A stretch of 64,000 nt of DNA, from positions 121,401-185,400 of the forward strand of contig NZ_FZOQ01000013.1 of assembly GCF_900188175.1 (NCBI RefSeq), read 5' to 3'. Each line of letters opens with the position of its first letter. Within the stretch, counting starts at the first letter, position 1. Positions 40,318-49,173 of this stretch are shown here, piece after piece. Under the pieces are notes generated by a model. That model was not told the origin of the DNA. It did not search any database and saw only the letters and a program-made list of their open reading frames with translations. Source of the DNA: Pontibacter ummariensis (GTDB lineage: Bacteria; Bacteroidota; Bacteroidia; Cytophagales; Hymenobacteraceae). The position numbers and the translations under genes are program-made.

Positions 40318-42921
40318 ATGATTAATACGCTGATCGGGGATATTGGCCATGCGAGTGTGATTGTGGCTTTTGTAGCGGCCATTGTATCCTCTTATGCATA
40401 TTTTATGGCCTCTCGTGCCAAAGTAGAGGCTACGGGAGACAACAGCTGGCGCAACCTGGCCCGTGGTGCATTTTATGTGCACGGAGCCGCGGTACTGCTG
40501 GTTGTTTTTGCCCTGTTTAATATCATTTACGAACATCGCTACGAGTACTATTACGCCTGGAGCCACTCCTCCAATCACCTGCCGGTGTACTACATGATCT
40601 CCTGCTTCTGGGAAGGCCAGGAGGGCTCTTTCCTGCTATGGATCTTCTGGCACGTGCTGCTGGGCGTAGTGTTGATGAATAGCGGCAAGAAGAACAAAAT
40701 GTGGGAGGCCCCGGTAATGGCCATGTTCTCCTTCGTACAGCTCTTCCTGACCTCGATGATCCTGGGCGTAGTGATCGGTGATGTAAAAATCGGCTCCTCT
40801 CCTTTCATCCTGATGCGTGATTTCATGACAGATGCCCCGGTGTTTGCCATGGACCCGAACTTTGTACCGCAGGATGGTACGGGCCTGAACCCGCTACTAC
40901 AGAACTACTGGATGGTGATTCACCCGCCAACACTGTTCCTGGGCTTTGCCGCTACCCTGGTGCCATTTGCTTTTGCAATGGCAGGTCTTTGGAAAGGTAA
41001 GTTTACGGAGTGGGTAAAGCCGGCGCTGCCATGGTCACACTTTGCTGCCGGTATTCTGGGAGTGGGTATTATCATGGGCGCTTACTGGGCTTACGAAACG
41101 CTTAACTTCGGTGGCTACTGGAACTGGGACCCGGTAGAGAATGCCGTATACATCCCATGGCTGGTTTTGGTGGGAGCTATCCATACCATGATAGCCTTCC
41201 GTCGGGGTAAGTCAGGCCTGAAGGCTTCTTACATTCTGGTGATAAGCTCTTTCTTGCTGATCCTTTATGCGACCTTCCTGACCCGTAGCGGTATTTTGGG
41301 TAATGCATCGGTACACTCTTTCACAGACCTTGGCCTGTCCGGGCAGCTGTTTGCCTACCTGGCAGCCTTCGCGGTGCTAGCTATTGGTTTGCTGGTGTAC
41401 AAGTGGAAGAGCATCCCAACCACTGAAAAAGAGCTCTCTACTTATAACGGTGAGTTCTGGGTATTCATTGGTGCAGCGGTGCTGTGCTTAGCAGGTTTCC
41501 AGGTTTTGGTAACGACCTCTATCCCGGTTTACAACTCCTTCCTGGGCTTTATAGGCATTGAGTCAAATGCAGCCTTGCCAGCAGACCAGATTGAACACTA
41601 TACCAAGTTCCAGTTGTGGGCCGGTGTGGGCATTGCTCTGCTTACCGGTATCGGGCAGCTACTGTGGTGGCAAAAAGGCGAGAAAACGAAAAGCTCATTC
41701 CTGGATTCCATTATGCTGCCAGGCATGCTTACGCTTTTGTTTGCCAGCCTGATCATTGTGCTGTCAAAGTTGGGGGCATTCCCGGAAACGGTTGACAACC
41801 CGGTGTACATCACCTTGCTGGTTGCAGCCCTGTTTGCCGTGTTCGCCAACCTGAGCATTATCCTGAACCTGCTGCACAAGAAAGTGTCTCTTTCAGGCGG
41901 AGCTGTTTCGCATATCGGTATTGCATTAATGCTGATCGGTATTCTTTTCTCTTCCGGCTATTCCAACATTATCTCTCAGAACACTTCTGGCATGCTTTAC
42001 TCCAGAGAGTTTCCTGAGGAAATAAACCGTGATAACGTGCTGCTGTGGCGTAACACGCCCGTGGAAATGGACAAGTACACGGTTAGCTACCACGGACAAT
42101 ACCTGGAGGTAAAAGACGTACCGGAGTACGTAAACCGCGAGCTACTTTTCCCTACCGCAGACGAGTATAAGGCCATTGCCCGGGCAGACATCAAGGTAAA
42201 CGACAAGGTGTACTTTAAAACAGGAGACACCCTGGAGCTGCACTCTCCGGAGAACACCTACTACAAAGTAGAATACAAGGAGCGTGAGGGCGACGACCAA
42301 TTTACCCTTTACCCACGTGCTCAGGTAAACCCGAACATGGGCTTGCTCGCCTCTCCGGACATCAAGCACTTTGCTGATAAAGACCTTTACTCGCACGTAT
42401 CATCTGTACCAGACCCAAGCGAGGAAAAAGACTGGGGTGAGTTACAGGAGTACGAAGTGGCTGCCGGTGATACCATTATCCTGAATGACTATGTGGCTGT
42501 GTTCAACGGTATTGAGCCAATCAAGGAGGTGCCTGGGGTTGTTTTAGGAGAGGGCGATGTGGCTGTGCAGGCCGACATGAAGATTTACGGAGAGCGTAAG
42601 GACTACCACGCCCATCCGGTGCTGATGATCAAAGATCAGATGATGGGCCGCTTGCCAGAGGAAATTGCTGACCTTGGCCTGCGTATCACCTTCCTGAACA
42701 TCGACACAGAGAATAACCGCTTTAAGATTGGTGTTAACGCTACTCAAAAGGATTACATCATCCTGAAAGCCATGGAAAAACCTCTTGTGAACGTGCTTTG
42801 GATAGGAACCATCCTGATGGCAGTTGGCTTTACCATGGCCATTGTACGCCGTAACCAGGAAGGACCAGGTGCTGCGAAAGCCCCACGCCCTAAAAAGCCA
42901 AGAAAGGTGCAGGCCGCCTAA
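40318..42921 (+). CDS. ccmF: Cytochrome c heme lyase subunit CcmF
   Basis: Protein of 867 residues, about 200 longer than E. coli CcmF. Many membrane spans surround the WWD heme domain (FGGYWNWDPVENAVYIPW). SFLLWIFWHVLLGVVL, IHPPTLFLGFAATLVPFAFA and LILYATFLTRSGILGNASVH are conserved CcmF blocks. A soluble region from about residue 550 to 820 lies between the last spans, and the tail is basic (KKPRKVQAA). CcmF attaches heme to apocytochrome c. It ends the cluster at a strong terminator; no CcmG/H genes follow here. Confidence 0.95.
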   Translation: MINTLIGDIGHASVIVAFVAAIVSSYAYFMASRAKVEATGDNSWRNLARGAFYVHGAAVLLVVFALFNIIYEHRYEYYYAWSHSSNHLPVYYMISCFWEGQEGSFLLWIFWHVLLGVVLMNSGKKNKMWEAPVMAMFSFVQLFLTSMILGVVIGDVKIGSSPFILMRDFMTDAPVFAMDPNFVPQDGTGLNPLLQNYWMVIHPPTLFLGFAATLVPFAFAMAGLWKGKFTEWVKPALPWSHFAAGILGVGIIMGAYWAYETLNFGGYWNWDPVENAVYIPWLVLVGAIHTMIAFRRGKSGLKASYILVISSFLLILYATFLTRSGILGNASVHSFTDLGLSGQLFAYLAAFAVLAIGLLVYKWKSIPTTEKELSTYNGEFWVFIGAAVLCLAGFQVLVTTSIPVYNSFLGFIGIESNAALPADQIEHYTKFQLWAGVGIALLTGIGQLLWWQKGEKTKSSFLDSIMLPGMLTLLFASLIIVLSKLGAFPETVDNPVYITLLVAALFAVFANLSIILNLLHKKVSLSGGAVSHIGIALMLIGILFSSGYSNIISQNTSGMLYSREFPEEINRDNVLLWRNTPVEMDKYTVSYHGQYLEVKDVPEYVNRELLFPTADEYKAIARADIKVNDKVYFKTGDTLELHSPENTYYKVEYKEREGDDQFTLYPRAQVNPNMGLLASPDIKHFADKDLYSHVSSVPDPSEEKDWGELQEYEVAAGDTIILNDYVAVFNGIEPIKEVPGVVLGEGDVAVQADMKIYGERKDYHAHPVLMIKDQMMGRLPEEIADLGLRITFLNIDTENNRFKIGVNATQKDYIILKAMEKPLVNVLWIGTILMAVGFTMAIVRRNQEGPGAAKAPRPKKPRKVQAA

Positions 42922-42937
42922 GGCTACTTCATACTTT

Positions 42938-42990
42938 AAAACAAGAGAGGCAGGCTATGTACATGGCCGGCCTCTCTTGTTTTATTTTTT
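42938..42990 (+). terminator. ccm cluster terminator
   Basis: AAAACAAGAGAGGC (42938-42951) pairs perfectly with GCCTCTCTTGTTTT (42970-42983), followed by ATTTTTT. Confidence 0.9.
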
Positions 42991-43153
42991 ACAGGTTTGT
43001 TACGAAAAATGAGGGGTGTAAAGTGCTAAGAGTTCGGAATAACTTTACTTTTATGGTTGCAGCACCTCGCCTTGCCCGGAAATAGCTGTTAAGTGCTACC
43101 CTTAGTACTTAGAACTCGGTACAGAGGTAAGCTGTCATGACAATCAGGTTACA

Positions 43154-44068
43154 ATGAAGAAAACCTCCCTTTTCCTTAAGCCGGTAGGTGGCCTGTGCAA
43201 CAGAATGAGAGCAGTAGACTCATCGATTGCATTAGCCTCTGAGCTGAATAAACAGTTAATCGTTTTCTGGGGGAGAGACCGTTTTGTCAATTGCAAGTTT
43301 TCAGACCTCTTTCAGCAGCCGAAGCATTTCAAAGTACTGGAAGAAAACCAGCATTATGGGAAAAAGGCTTTGTTCCCTTACCTTCCTGGGTCCCGCCCAT
43401 CATCGCTCTTACGACAGAGCTTCTATAGTTTTACGAAACTCGCTTTAGGTATCAGGAGCGAGATACTGTTTGAGGACTTAGAGGACGCTTTGTTGCCCTT
43501 AGGAGACGTTGCGCCACCTAGGATTACGGGTATGAAAGACTTTGAGCAAAAGTCTTATCAACATATCACCCCACTACTAACCAGACTAAAAGATGAGGGT
43601 AGCGCGTTTGTTTGCTCCGCCTGGCGGTTACACCCGGAACAAAACTATAAGCAAAACCTTGTACCAGTCGATCGGTTAAACAGGAAGGTTACAGCATTAA
43701 CCCAAGGCTTTGGCCAAACGATAGGGATCCACATCAGAAGAACAGACCACAGTCAAGCCTTACAGTACAGTAACCTGGACAAATTCAAAGAAGCCATTGA
43801 CCAAGAACTGCGGCAAGACAAGAACGCAACCTTTTTTCTCGCAACGGATTGCCCGCGAACGGAAAGCGAACTTAAAAGAAAGTATAAAAATAGGATCATC
43901 ACCTTTGAGAAGACATCTTATAACAGAAACTCAACCCAAGGGATACAGGATGCCTTGGTAGACCTGTGCTGCCTTTCGAGGACGAATAAGATCTTAGGAT
44001 CTTACTTCAGCTCTTTCTCGCAAGTAGCCTCAGAAATCACCGGCATTAGAGAAGAAACAGTTTATTAG
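43154..44068 (+). CDS. Fucosyltransferase-like glycosyltransferase
   Basis: Protein of 304 residues without signal peptide. GGLCNRMRAVDS at residues 13-24 and IGIHIRRTDHSQAL near residue 195 are the paired motifs of the alpha-1,6-fucosyltransferase/NodZ and O-fucosyltransferase superfamily (GT23-like), where HxRRTD binds the GDP part of the donor. FFLATDCPRTESELKRKY and GSYFSSFSQVASEI are also family-like. It probably adds fucose or a similar 6-deoxy sugar to a surface glycan. It sits before a GT4 gene but 145 bp apart. The lower GC content than the ccm genes suggests a more variable locus. Confidence 0.72.
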   Translation: MKKTSLFLKPVGGLCNRMRAVDSSIALASELNKQLIVFWGRDRFVNCKFSDLFQQPKHFKVLEENQHYGKKALFPYLPGSRPSSLLRQSFYSFTKLALGIRSEILFEDLEDALLPLGDVAPPRITGMKDFEQKSYQHITPLLTRLKDEGSAFVCSAWRLHPEQNYKQNLVPVDRLNRKVTALTQGFGQTIGIHIRRTDHSQALQYSNLDKFKEAIDQELRQDKNATFFLATDCPRTESELKRKYKNRIITFEKTSYNRNSTQGIQDALVDLCCLSRTNKILGSYFSSFSQVASEITGIREETVY

Positions 44069-44213
44069 TCTTAATTACCTGGCTCTGCTTGTTACAATCA
44101 AGGGGTATAAAACATCTGCCTCATTTACAAATGCCACTGCAAGATAAACAGGCGTGTTGTTTTGGACCCTTTAAAGGATATGTTACCTTACAGGTTCCGA
44201 AACTCTTACTGCT

Positions 44214-45431
44214 ATGAATGTTTTCGTTATTCCTTCCTGGTATCCTTCACAAGATAACCTTTTGAATGGGATCATGATCAAAGAGCAGACAAGAGCCTTT
44301 TGCCAAAAGTATCGCGAGGTGAACGTTGGGATTAGTATTTGGGGGCAACAGGAGCAACAGTATTTGCTGTGGAGTAAAGATCATTTTAAAAACGTCCTGA
44401 AAGTGGCTTCAGCAAAGTTAAGCCCATCCGAAGCGTTAGTCTTTCCTAATTTAAAAGAGTATCACAAGCCGGCCTTTACATGGTCTAATAAAATCGCCGG
44501 CGGCAACATGGGAAGCATCGTGAAAGCGAATCTCTTTAACTTAAAAGCATTTGAGGCCGACTATGGTAAAGCGGATCTGATCCACGCACAGGTAAACCAC
44601 CCTGCGGGCCGGATTGCCATGGAAGTTGCGAAAGCAGCAAAGCTTCCGTTCTGCGTTACAGAAAGAATGAGCCCCTTCCCGTCACAGTATGAAGCAGACA
44701 AAAAAGGCAAACTCAAAAGCAGTTGGAAGGCTCCCTATACCGCTTCTTCAGTGAACATCACGATTAGCCCCGCACAGGCTGCACTCATGCAAAAGCAAGG
44801 CATCTCAAACATAAGAGTCATCCCTAACTTCTTGAACGAAGCCTTCTTCGTACCTGCAAGTTTACAGACGTCCCCCTCTCCATTTGTTTTTTTAACATTA
44901 ACGACAGCCATACCTAGAAAAGGGGTCGATGTGCTGCTGAAAGCAATTGAAGACTTTACGGCAACAGCAGCACCAACTGAAGTTACCTTCAGAATAGGAG
45001 GTAACGGAAACTTTGCTCCTTATAAAGAAATGGCTCAGGCACTGGGCATAGCGGACAGGATCGAATGGTTTGGTCAGGTTAATCGGGAGGAAGCCCTTAA
45101 AGCGTTTCAGGAGAGCAGCGCTTTTGTTTTACCAAGCTTTGAGGAATCTTTCGGGAATGTTTATGCAGAAGCCATTGCTTGCGGTAAGCCCGTGATAGCC
45201 ACAAAATGTGGCGGGCCCGAGAGCATCGTGAATGAAACAAACGGCTTGCTGGTAGAAAAAGATGATCCGAAAGGGCTGGCAACAGCTATAAGGCAACTGA
45301 TAAACAATTACAGCCATTACGACAGCCATAAGATCCGGCGGGATTTCATGAGCAGGTTCTCAAGCAAAGCAGTCCTTCCACAATTGCATAGACTGTACCA
45401 GGAAATTATCTCCAAACAAAGCAACAGGTAA
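44214..45431 (+). CDS. GT4-family glycosyltransferase
   Basis: Protein of 405 residues with the GT-B fold. The N-domain starts MNVFVIPSWYPSQDNLLNGI and carries EQTRAF. The C-domain has FLTLTTAIPRKGVDVLLKAI, FRIGGNGNF, IEWFGQVNREEALKAFQ and the Glu-rich donor site EESFGNVYAEAIACGKPVIA, the E-x7-E signature of GT4. Retaining, nucleotide-sugar dependent; likely exopolysaccharide or O-antigen synthesis. The acceptor is unknown. Its stop codon is immediately followed by the next start codon. Confidence 0.88.
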   Translation: MNVFVIPSWYPSQDNLLNGIMIKEQTRAFCQKYREVNVGISIWGQQEQQYLLWSKDHFKNVLKVASAKLSPSEALVFPNLKEYHKPAFTWSNKIAGGNMGSIVKANLFNLKAFEADYGKADLIHAQVNHPAGRIAMEVAKAAKLPFCVTERMSPFPSQYEADKKGKLKSSWKAPYTASSVNITISPAQAALMQKQGISNIRVIPNFLNEAFFVPASLQTSPSPFVFLTLTTAIPRKGVDVLLKAIEDFTATAAPTEVTFRIGGNGNFAPYKEMAQALGIADRIEWFGQVNREEALKAFQESSAFVLPSFEESFGNVYAEAIACGKPVIATKCGGPESIVNETNGLLVEKDDPKGLATAIRQLINNYSHYDSHKIRRDFMSRFSSKAVLPQLHRLYQEIISKQSNR

Positions 45432-46232
45432 ATGAACATAGCCATTATCGGTGCAGGCAACGTAGCCTGGCACCTGGCACAAGCACTGGCCACAGTGGGC
45501 CAGCAGGTTAAAGCAGTTTACAGCCGCACTCCCAAATCTAGGGAAGACCTGGCAAGCTTGCTACCCGGAGCGCTTCCGGTGGCTTCACTGGATTTACTGA
45601 ACGTACCGGTTGACGTAGTACTTGTAGCAGTGCCTGATGCCGTACTGGCCACTGTGGTAGACGAGCTGCACGTACAGCCAGGTACTATCGTGGCGCATAC
45701 GTCAGGCTCTCAGCCCTTGCAGGTACTCCAGACTGTAGCAGGTGCGCGAACAGGAGTGCTCTACCCCTTGCAAACATTCTCTAAGTCCAAACAAGTTGAC
45801 TTTTCACACATCCCCCTCCTGTTGGAAGCCCAGGACGAGCAAACGTTAAATACCTTAAAGGTACTGGCCGGCAGTCTTAGCTCAAGTGTGCATGTAGTGG
45901 CCACAGAAGCCCGTAAACACCTGCACTTAGCTGCTGTGTTTGCCTGCAACTTCACAAATCACCTGTTAGGCATAAGCCAGCAGATCCTGCAGGAGGCCCA
46001 TCTGCCGAAAGAACTGCTACAACCTTTGATAGAGGAAACGGTAGCCAAGGCTTCTCAGCAAGATCCGTACAACGTACAAACAGGCCCTGCCGTGCGCCGC
46101 GATGCGAACGTGCTGCAGGACCATCTGCGCATGCTGCAAGGGCATCCCCGCTTTCAGTCAATTTATGAACTTCTGACGCAAAGTATACAGGTCCAAAGCT
46201 CAGAGGATGGCTTGGGCAAAGGTCAAGGCTAG
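45432..46232 (+). CDS. Rossmann/DUF2520 oxidoreductase-like protein
   Basis: Protein of 266 residues. The N-terminal NAD(P)-binding Rossmann fold begins IAIIGAGNVAWHLAQAL, followed by DVVLVAVPDAVL and VAHTSGSQPLQVLQ. The C-terminal DUF2520 helical domain contains FACNFTNHLLGISQQIL and the conserved PYNVQTGPAVRRD segment. The overall plan resembles ketopantoate or 6-phosphogluconate dehydrogenases. In many Bacteroidota this gene neighbours a KdsC-type phosphatase, as it does here 930 bp further on. The substrate is not established. Confidence 0.88.
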   Translation: MNIAIIGAGNVAWHLAQALATVGQQVKAVYSRTPKSREDLASLLPGALPVASLDLLNVPVDVVLVAVPDAVLATVVDELHVQPGTIVAHTSGSQPLQVLQTVAGARTGVLYPLQTFSKSKQVDFSHIPLLLEAQDEQTLNTLKVLAGSLSSSVHVVATEARKHLHLAAVFACNFTNHLLGISQQILQEAHLPKELLQPLIEETVAKASQQDPYNVQTGPAVRRDANVLQDHLRMLQGHPRFQSIYELLTQSIQVQSSEDGLGKGQG

Positions 46233-46332
46233 TTGAAAGTGCCTTTCGGTCTAACTGAAGCAGCCGAAACAAATTAACCGGTTTTGATTCGGCACATGGC
46301 CTTTGTAAATTGCGCCCTCAAAATGAGCTAAG

Positions 46333-46662
46333 ATGAAAGTTGTAAATATAACCTTTAAGTTTGCTGACGGGTCGCCTGACGAAACCCATCCTGCTGTGGA
46401 GGGGGAGTCAGTACTGGACGTGGCACTAAACAACAACATAAAACTGCAGCATAACTGTGGCGGCGTGTGCGGCTGCAGTACCTGCCACGTATATGTAGAG
46501 GCGGGCATGGATGACCTGCCCGAGATATCAGACAAGGAAGAAGACTACATCGACCGCGCCGTGGACCCGCGCATTAACTCCAGGTTAGGCTGCCAGTGCG
46601 TGGTGCAGGGCAACGAGGACATTGTGATCACCATACCAGAACAGGATTTCCTGGGACACTAA
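46333..46662 (+). CDS. Adrenodoxin-type 2Fe-2S ferredoxin
   Basis: Protein of 109 residues. Cluster ligands lie in HNCGGVCGCSTCHVYV (Cys, five residues, Cys, two residues, Cys) and the distal Cys in SRLGCQCVV. The spacing and the EISDKEEDYIDRA segment match the ISC-type ferredoxin Fdx. With IscX following 82 bp downstream it is probably the electron donor for iron-sulfur cluster assembly. The other isc genes are not here. Confidence 0.93.
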   Translation: MKVVNITFKFADGSPDETHPAVEGESVLDVALNNNIKLQHNCGGVCGCSTCHVYVEAGMDDLPEISDKEEDYIDRAVDPRINSRLGCQCVVQGNEDIVITIPEQDFLGH

Positions 46663-46744
46663 GCCTCTCATTCAATAGAACTATAGATCAGAAGGCCCTT
46701 AGTGTAAGCGAAAAGGCGCCTTGATACAAAAGACTAAAAAACAG

Positions 46745-46987
46745 ATGAATAAAAGCTACGAGCCGCCGATACACTGGAATGACTACGAGGACATTGCCAT
46801 GGCGTTATACGAGAAGTTTGGAGACGACTTCACCGAATCAAAGATCTACCGCATCCGCTTTACGGACTTACTGGAGTGGGTCCTGTCCTTACCAAACTTC
46901 GAAGGCAAGCGCGAAGAGGCCAACGAAGGACACCTGGAGCAGATACAGGCTGCCTGGGTGTATGAGTGGCGTGATAACCAGGACTAA
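46745..46987 (+). CDS. Iron-sulfur assembly protein IscX-like
   Basis: Protein of 80 residues from the ATG at 46745. A TTG 24 bases earlier would add eight residues. The core IHWNDYEDIAMALYEKFGDD, IRFTDLLEWVLSLPNFEG and EQIQAAWVYEW follows the IscX/YfhJ pattern, which in E. coli binds iron and IscS and tunes cluster assembly. Here an insertion before IRFTDL makes it slightly longer than the usual 66 residues. It sits directly behind a ferredoxin gene, as in isc operons, and is closed by a terminator. Confidence 0.85.
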   Translation: MNKSYEPPIHWNDYEDIAMALYEKFGDDFTESKIYRIRFTDLLEWVLSLPNFEGKREEANEGHLEQIQAAWVYEWRDNQD

Positions 46988-47035
46988 GCTTTTTCATCCG
47001 CTATAAGCTGAATATACTATATTTTTAATACTTTT

Positions 47036-47062
47036 AAAGGCTCTTCACCGGAAGAGCCTTTT
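47036..47062 (+). terminator. Terminator of the ferredoxin-IscX unit
   Basis: AAAGGCTCTTC (47036-47046) and GAAGAGCCTTT (47051-47061) pair perfectly with loop ACCG and a short T tail. Confidence 0.88.
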
Positions 47063-47160
47063 GTGTTTAAGCAGGGCAGAGCGGCGCCTAGAGGCCCGGA
47101 AGCACTCTGTCGGCACCTTTTTTACCTTTTGTCCAATACTCCTTTGTCCATTATCATACC

Positions 47161-47658
47161 ATGTCCATTACACAAACAGACCTTACCCGCATTAATACCT
47201 TTATTTTTGATGTAGACGGCGTTTTAACGGACGGCCTCCTATACAGTTTCGCGGACGGAGAACAGGTACGGGCCTTTAACATCAAAGATGGTTTCGCTAT
47301 TAAGCACGCCATGCGCCAGGGGTACCGGGTGGCCATCATCTCCGGCAAAAACGAACCCGGTGTGCGAAACAGACTGGAACAACTCGGAATCGAGGACATT
47401 TTTTTAGGCATCGAAGACAAGGTAGACACCTACCAGGACTACCTCTACATGCAGGGTATACACCCGGCTACGGTGGCGTATATGGGAGATGACATGCCTG
47501 ATTATGAGGTGATGCAGCACTGCGGTTACCGGGCATGCCCTGCCGATGCCGCTGATGACATCAAAGAGATCAGCACCTACATCGCCACCCGCAAAGGTGG
47601 GCGCGGCGCAGTGCGTGAACTCATAGAAATGATCATGAAAGCACAGGATACCTGGTAG
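47161..47658 (+). CDS. kdsC: KDO-8-phosphate phosphatase family (KdsC-like HAD hydrolase)
   Basis: Protein of 165 residues, a capless HAD phosphatase. DVDGVLTDG near residue 17 holds the nucleophile and acid Asp pair, IISGKNE the Ser/Thr motif II, and YMGDDMPDYEVM motif IV. RKGGRGAVRELIEMI near the C-terminus is specific for KdsC-type enzymes. These release phosphate from KDO-8-phosphate on the way to lipopolysaccharide. Related phosphatases act on other sugar phosphates, so the exact substrate is inferred from the family. Confidence 0.88.
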   Translation: MSITQTDLTRINTFIFDVDGVLTDGLLYSFADGEQVRAFNIKDGFAIKHAMRQGYRVAIISGKNEPGVRNRLEQLGIEDIFLGIEDKVDTYQDYLYMQGIHPATVAYMGDDMPDYEVMQHCGYRACPADAADDIKEISTYIATRKGGRGAVRELIEMIMKAQDTW

Positions 47659-47779
47659 TTTTAGGTATTTGTACTTATTATATAAAATTATATTAGATTT
47701 ATTTTAATGGCGTATTGCATATATAGATTTTAATTTCTAGTTTACAGTAAATTTAATTACCAACAATTATTCATTTTTT

Positions 47780-47974
47780 ATGAAAACAGGAAAAGTAAAG
47801 TTCTTTATCGAGTCTAAAGGTTTCGGCTTTATTACTGAGGACGAAACAAACGAAGATTTCTTTGTGCATGTTACTGGCCTGAATGGTGTTCAGATCCAGC
47901 AGCACGACCGTGTTGAGTTTGACACACAAGAAGGTAAAAAAGGGATCAACGCTGTAAACGTGAAAAGAGTCTAA
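47780..47974 (+). CDS. Cold-shock protein, CspA family
   Basis: Protein of 64 residues, a single cold-shock OB-fold. GKVKFFIESKGFGFITEDE contains RNP1 (KGFGFI), and DFFVHVTGL contains RNP2 (FFVHV). It binds single-stranded RNA and DNA and melts secondary structure. A 120-bp very AT-rich leader with no obvious gene precedes it, which could hold a cold-responsive 5' UTR. The gene is monocistronic with its own terminator. Confidence 0.95.
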   Translation: MKTGKVKFFIESKGFGFITEDETNEDFFVHVTGLNGVQIQQHDRVEFDTQEGKKGINAVNVKRV

Positions 47975-47999
47975 ACATAGCATACTTTACCGTTACAGG

Positions 48000-48026
48000 A
48001 AAAGCCCCTTTCAGGGGCTTTTTTAT
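48000..48026 (+). terminator. Terminator of the cold-shock gene
   Basis: AAAAGCCCCT (48000-48009) and AGGGGCTTTT (48013-48022) with a TTC loop and T tail. Confidence 0.9.
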
Positions 48027-48047
48027 TGCCATATCCGCGAGCCGGCG

Positions 48048-48055
48048 TACCTTTG
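48048..48055 (+). promoter_or_regulatory. -7 element of the UbiA-family gene
   Basis: TACCTTTG is a full TAnnTTTG match 29 bp before the GTG start of the prenyltransferase gene. Confidence 0.5.
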
Positions 48056-48084
48056 TACCTTCATCACCTCCTGTAAGAAAACCC

Positions 48085-48927
48085 GTGAAACCTATTTTAA
48101 CGCTTATCCGCGCCCAGAACTTGGTGCTGGTTTTTCTGAGCCAGGCACTCGTGCAGGCATGTCTGTTGGCGGAGGGTGTACAATGGCGCAAAATACTAGA
48201 ACCGGGTTTCCTCGCGCTTACGTTCTCCACCGTGCTGATTGCCGCCGCCGGTTACATCATCAACGACTACTATGATGTTAAAATTGACGCGATAAACAAA
48301 CCGGAGCGGCTTTTGGTGGGCCGCGCTATCCGCAGGCGCCGGGCAATGTTTGCGCACCTGTTGCTCTCGTTTATCGGGGTAGGCATCGGTTTCCTCCTTT
48401 CCTGGAAGGTGGGCCTGATCAACCTGGGTGCCGTGCTACTGCTTTGGGGCTATTCAGACAGGTTAAAGAGAATGCTGCTCATTGGCAATGTGGCCATTTC
48501 GCTGCTGTCTGCCTCCATGCTGCTGGTGGTGGCCGTGTACAACGACCGGTTGAACAAAATTACGCTGGGCTATGCCCTGTTTGCCCTACTTATTTCCCTC
48601 ATCCGCGAAATAATCAAGGACATGGAGGACGTAAAGGGTGACGCTTCCTTTGAGTGCCGCACCTTGCCCATTGTAGCGGGGCTCCGTGGGGCCAAGTTAG
48701 TGCTCTATCCACTAATCGCCGTCTTTCAGGCCTTTCTGCTGGTAGTGGTCCTGCACCCTACCACCAAGCAGCTTTTTGATGCTTACATGATCGTTTTGGT
48801 GCTCTTACCCAGCATTTGGATGGTAGTAAAGCTGGTGCGAGCAGACCGTAAGCGCGACTTCACGTATCTTAGCAATCTGAACAAGCTGATCATGCTCACC
48901 GGCATTCTGTCTATGCTCTTTTTATAA
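48085..48927 (+). CDS. UbiA-family prenyltransferase
   Basis: Protein of 280 residues from a GTG start, with eight or nine membrane spans. The two Asp-rich motifs that bind prenyl diphosphate through Mg are NDYYDVKID and DMEDVKGD. The N-terminal LIRAQNL Arg/Asn pair is typical. Bacteroidota members are usually annotated as geranylgeranylglycerol-phosphate geranylgeranyltransferase-like. The true acceptor (a quinone ring, glycerol phosphate or other) cannot be decided from sequence alone. It acts in the inner membrane. Confidence 0.88.
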   Translation: MKPILTLIRAQNLVLVFLSQALVQACLLAEGVQWRKILEPGFLALTFSTVLIAAAGYIINDYYDVKIDAINKPERLLVGRAIRRRRAMFAHLLLSFIGVGIGFLLSWKVGLINLGAVLLLWGYSDRLKRMLLIGNVAISLLSASMLLVVAVYNDRLNKITLGYALFALLISLIREIIKDMEDVKGDASFECRTLPIVAGLRGAKLVLYPLIAVFQAFLLVVVLHPTTKQLFDAYMIVLVLLPSIWMVVKLVRADRKRDFTYLSNLNKLIMLTGILSMLFL

Positions 48928-48950
48928 GAGCACCTCCCACTAGCCCCGCT

Positions 48951-49154
48951 TTGTACAGCCACATAAGTAAAAGACAGCCCCTTACATTCAGCAGCCTCCT
49001 TACTAGCTTATTTAGGGATGCCCGTTTCCTACCTCTCCTATGCTTCTTTTGTCTGCTACAGACGAGTGCAAAGGCCCAAGAACAGCAGGCACAGCGGCAA
49101 GCGCAGATGTCACTAAAACCGTTTTCGCCTTTGAGGAGTAAGAACACAGGTTAA
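48951..49154 (+). CDS. Possible small secreted protein, 67 residues
   Basis: A 67-residue frame on the same strand as its neighbours, with no ATG; the first start is TTG at 48951. The middle is signal-peptide-like (RFLPLLCFFCLLQTSAKAQ, with an A-K-A cleavage pattern), followed by a short Gln/Lys-rich mature part ending about 20 bp before the Fur-family start. No family recognised. It may be a small secreted peptide or chance coding, so confidence is low. Confidence 0.3.
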   Translation: MYSHISKRQPLTFSSLLTSLFRDARFLPLLCFFCLLQTSAKAQEQQAQRQAQMSLKPFSPLRSKNTG

Positions 49155-49173
49155 AACAATTTTGGCATACACT

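Noticed and set aside
47659..47779. AT-rich leader of the cold-shock gene as a thermosensor RNA
   Set aside because: No defined stem structure could be recognised by eye; low GC content alone is not evidence.
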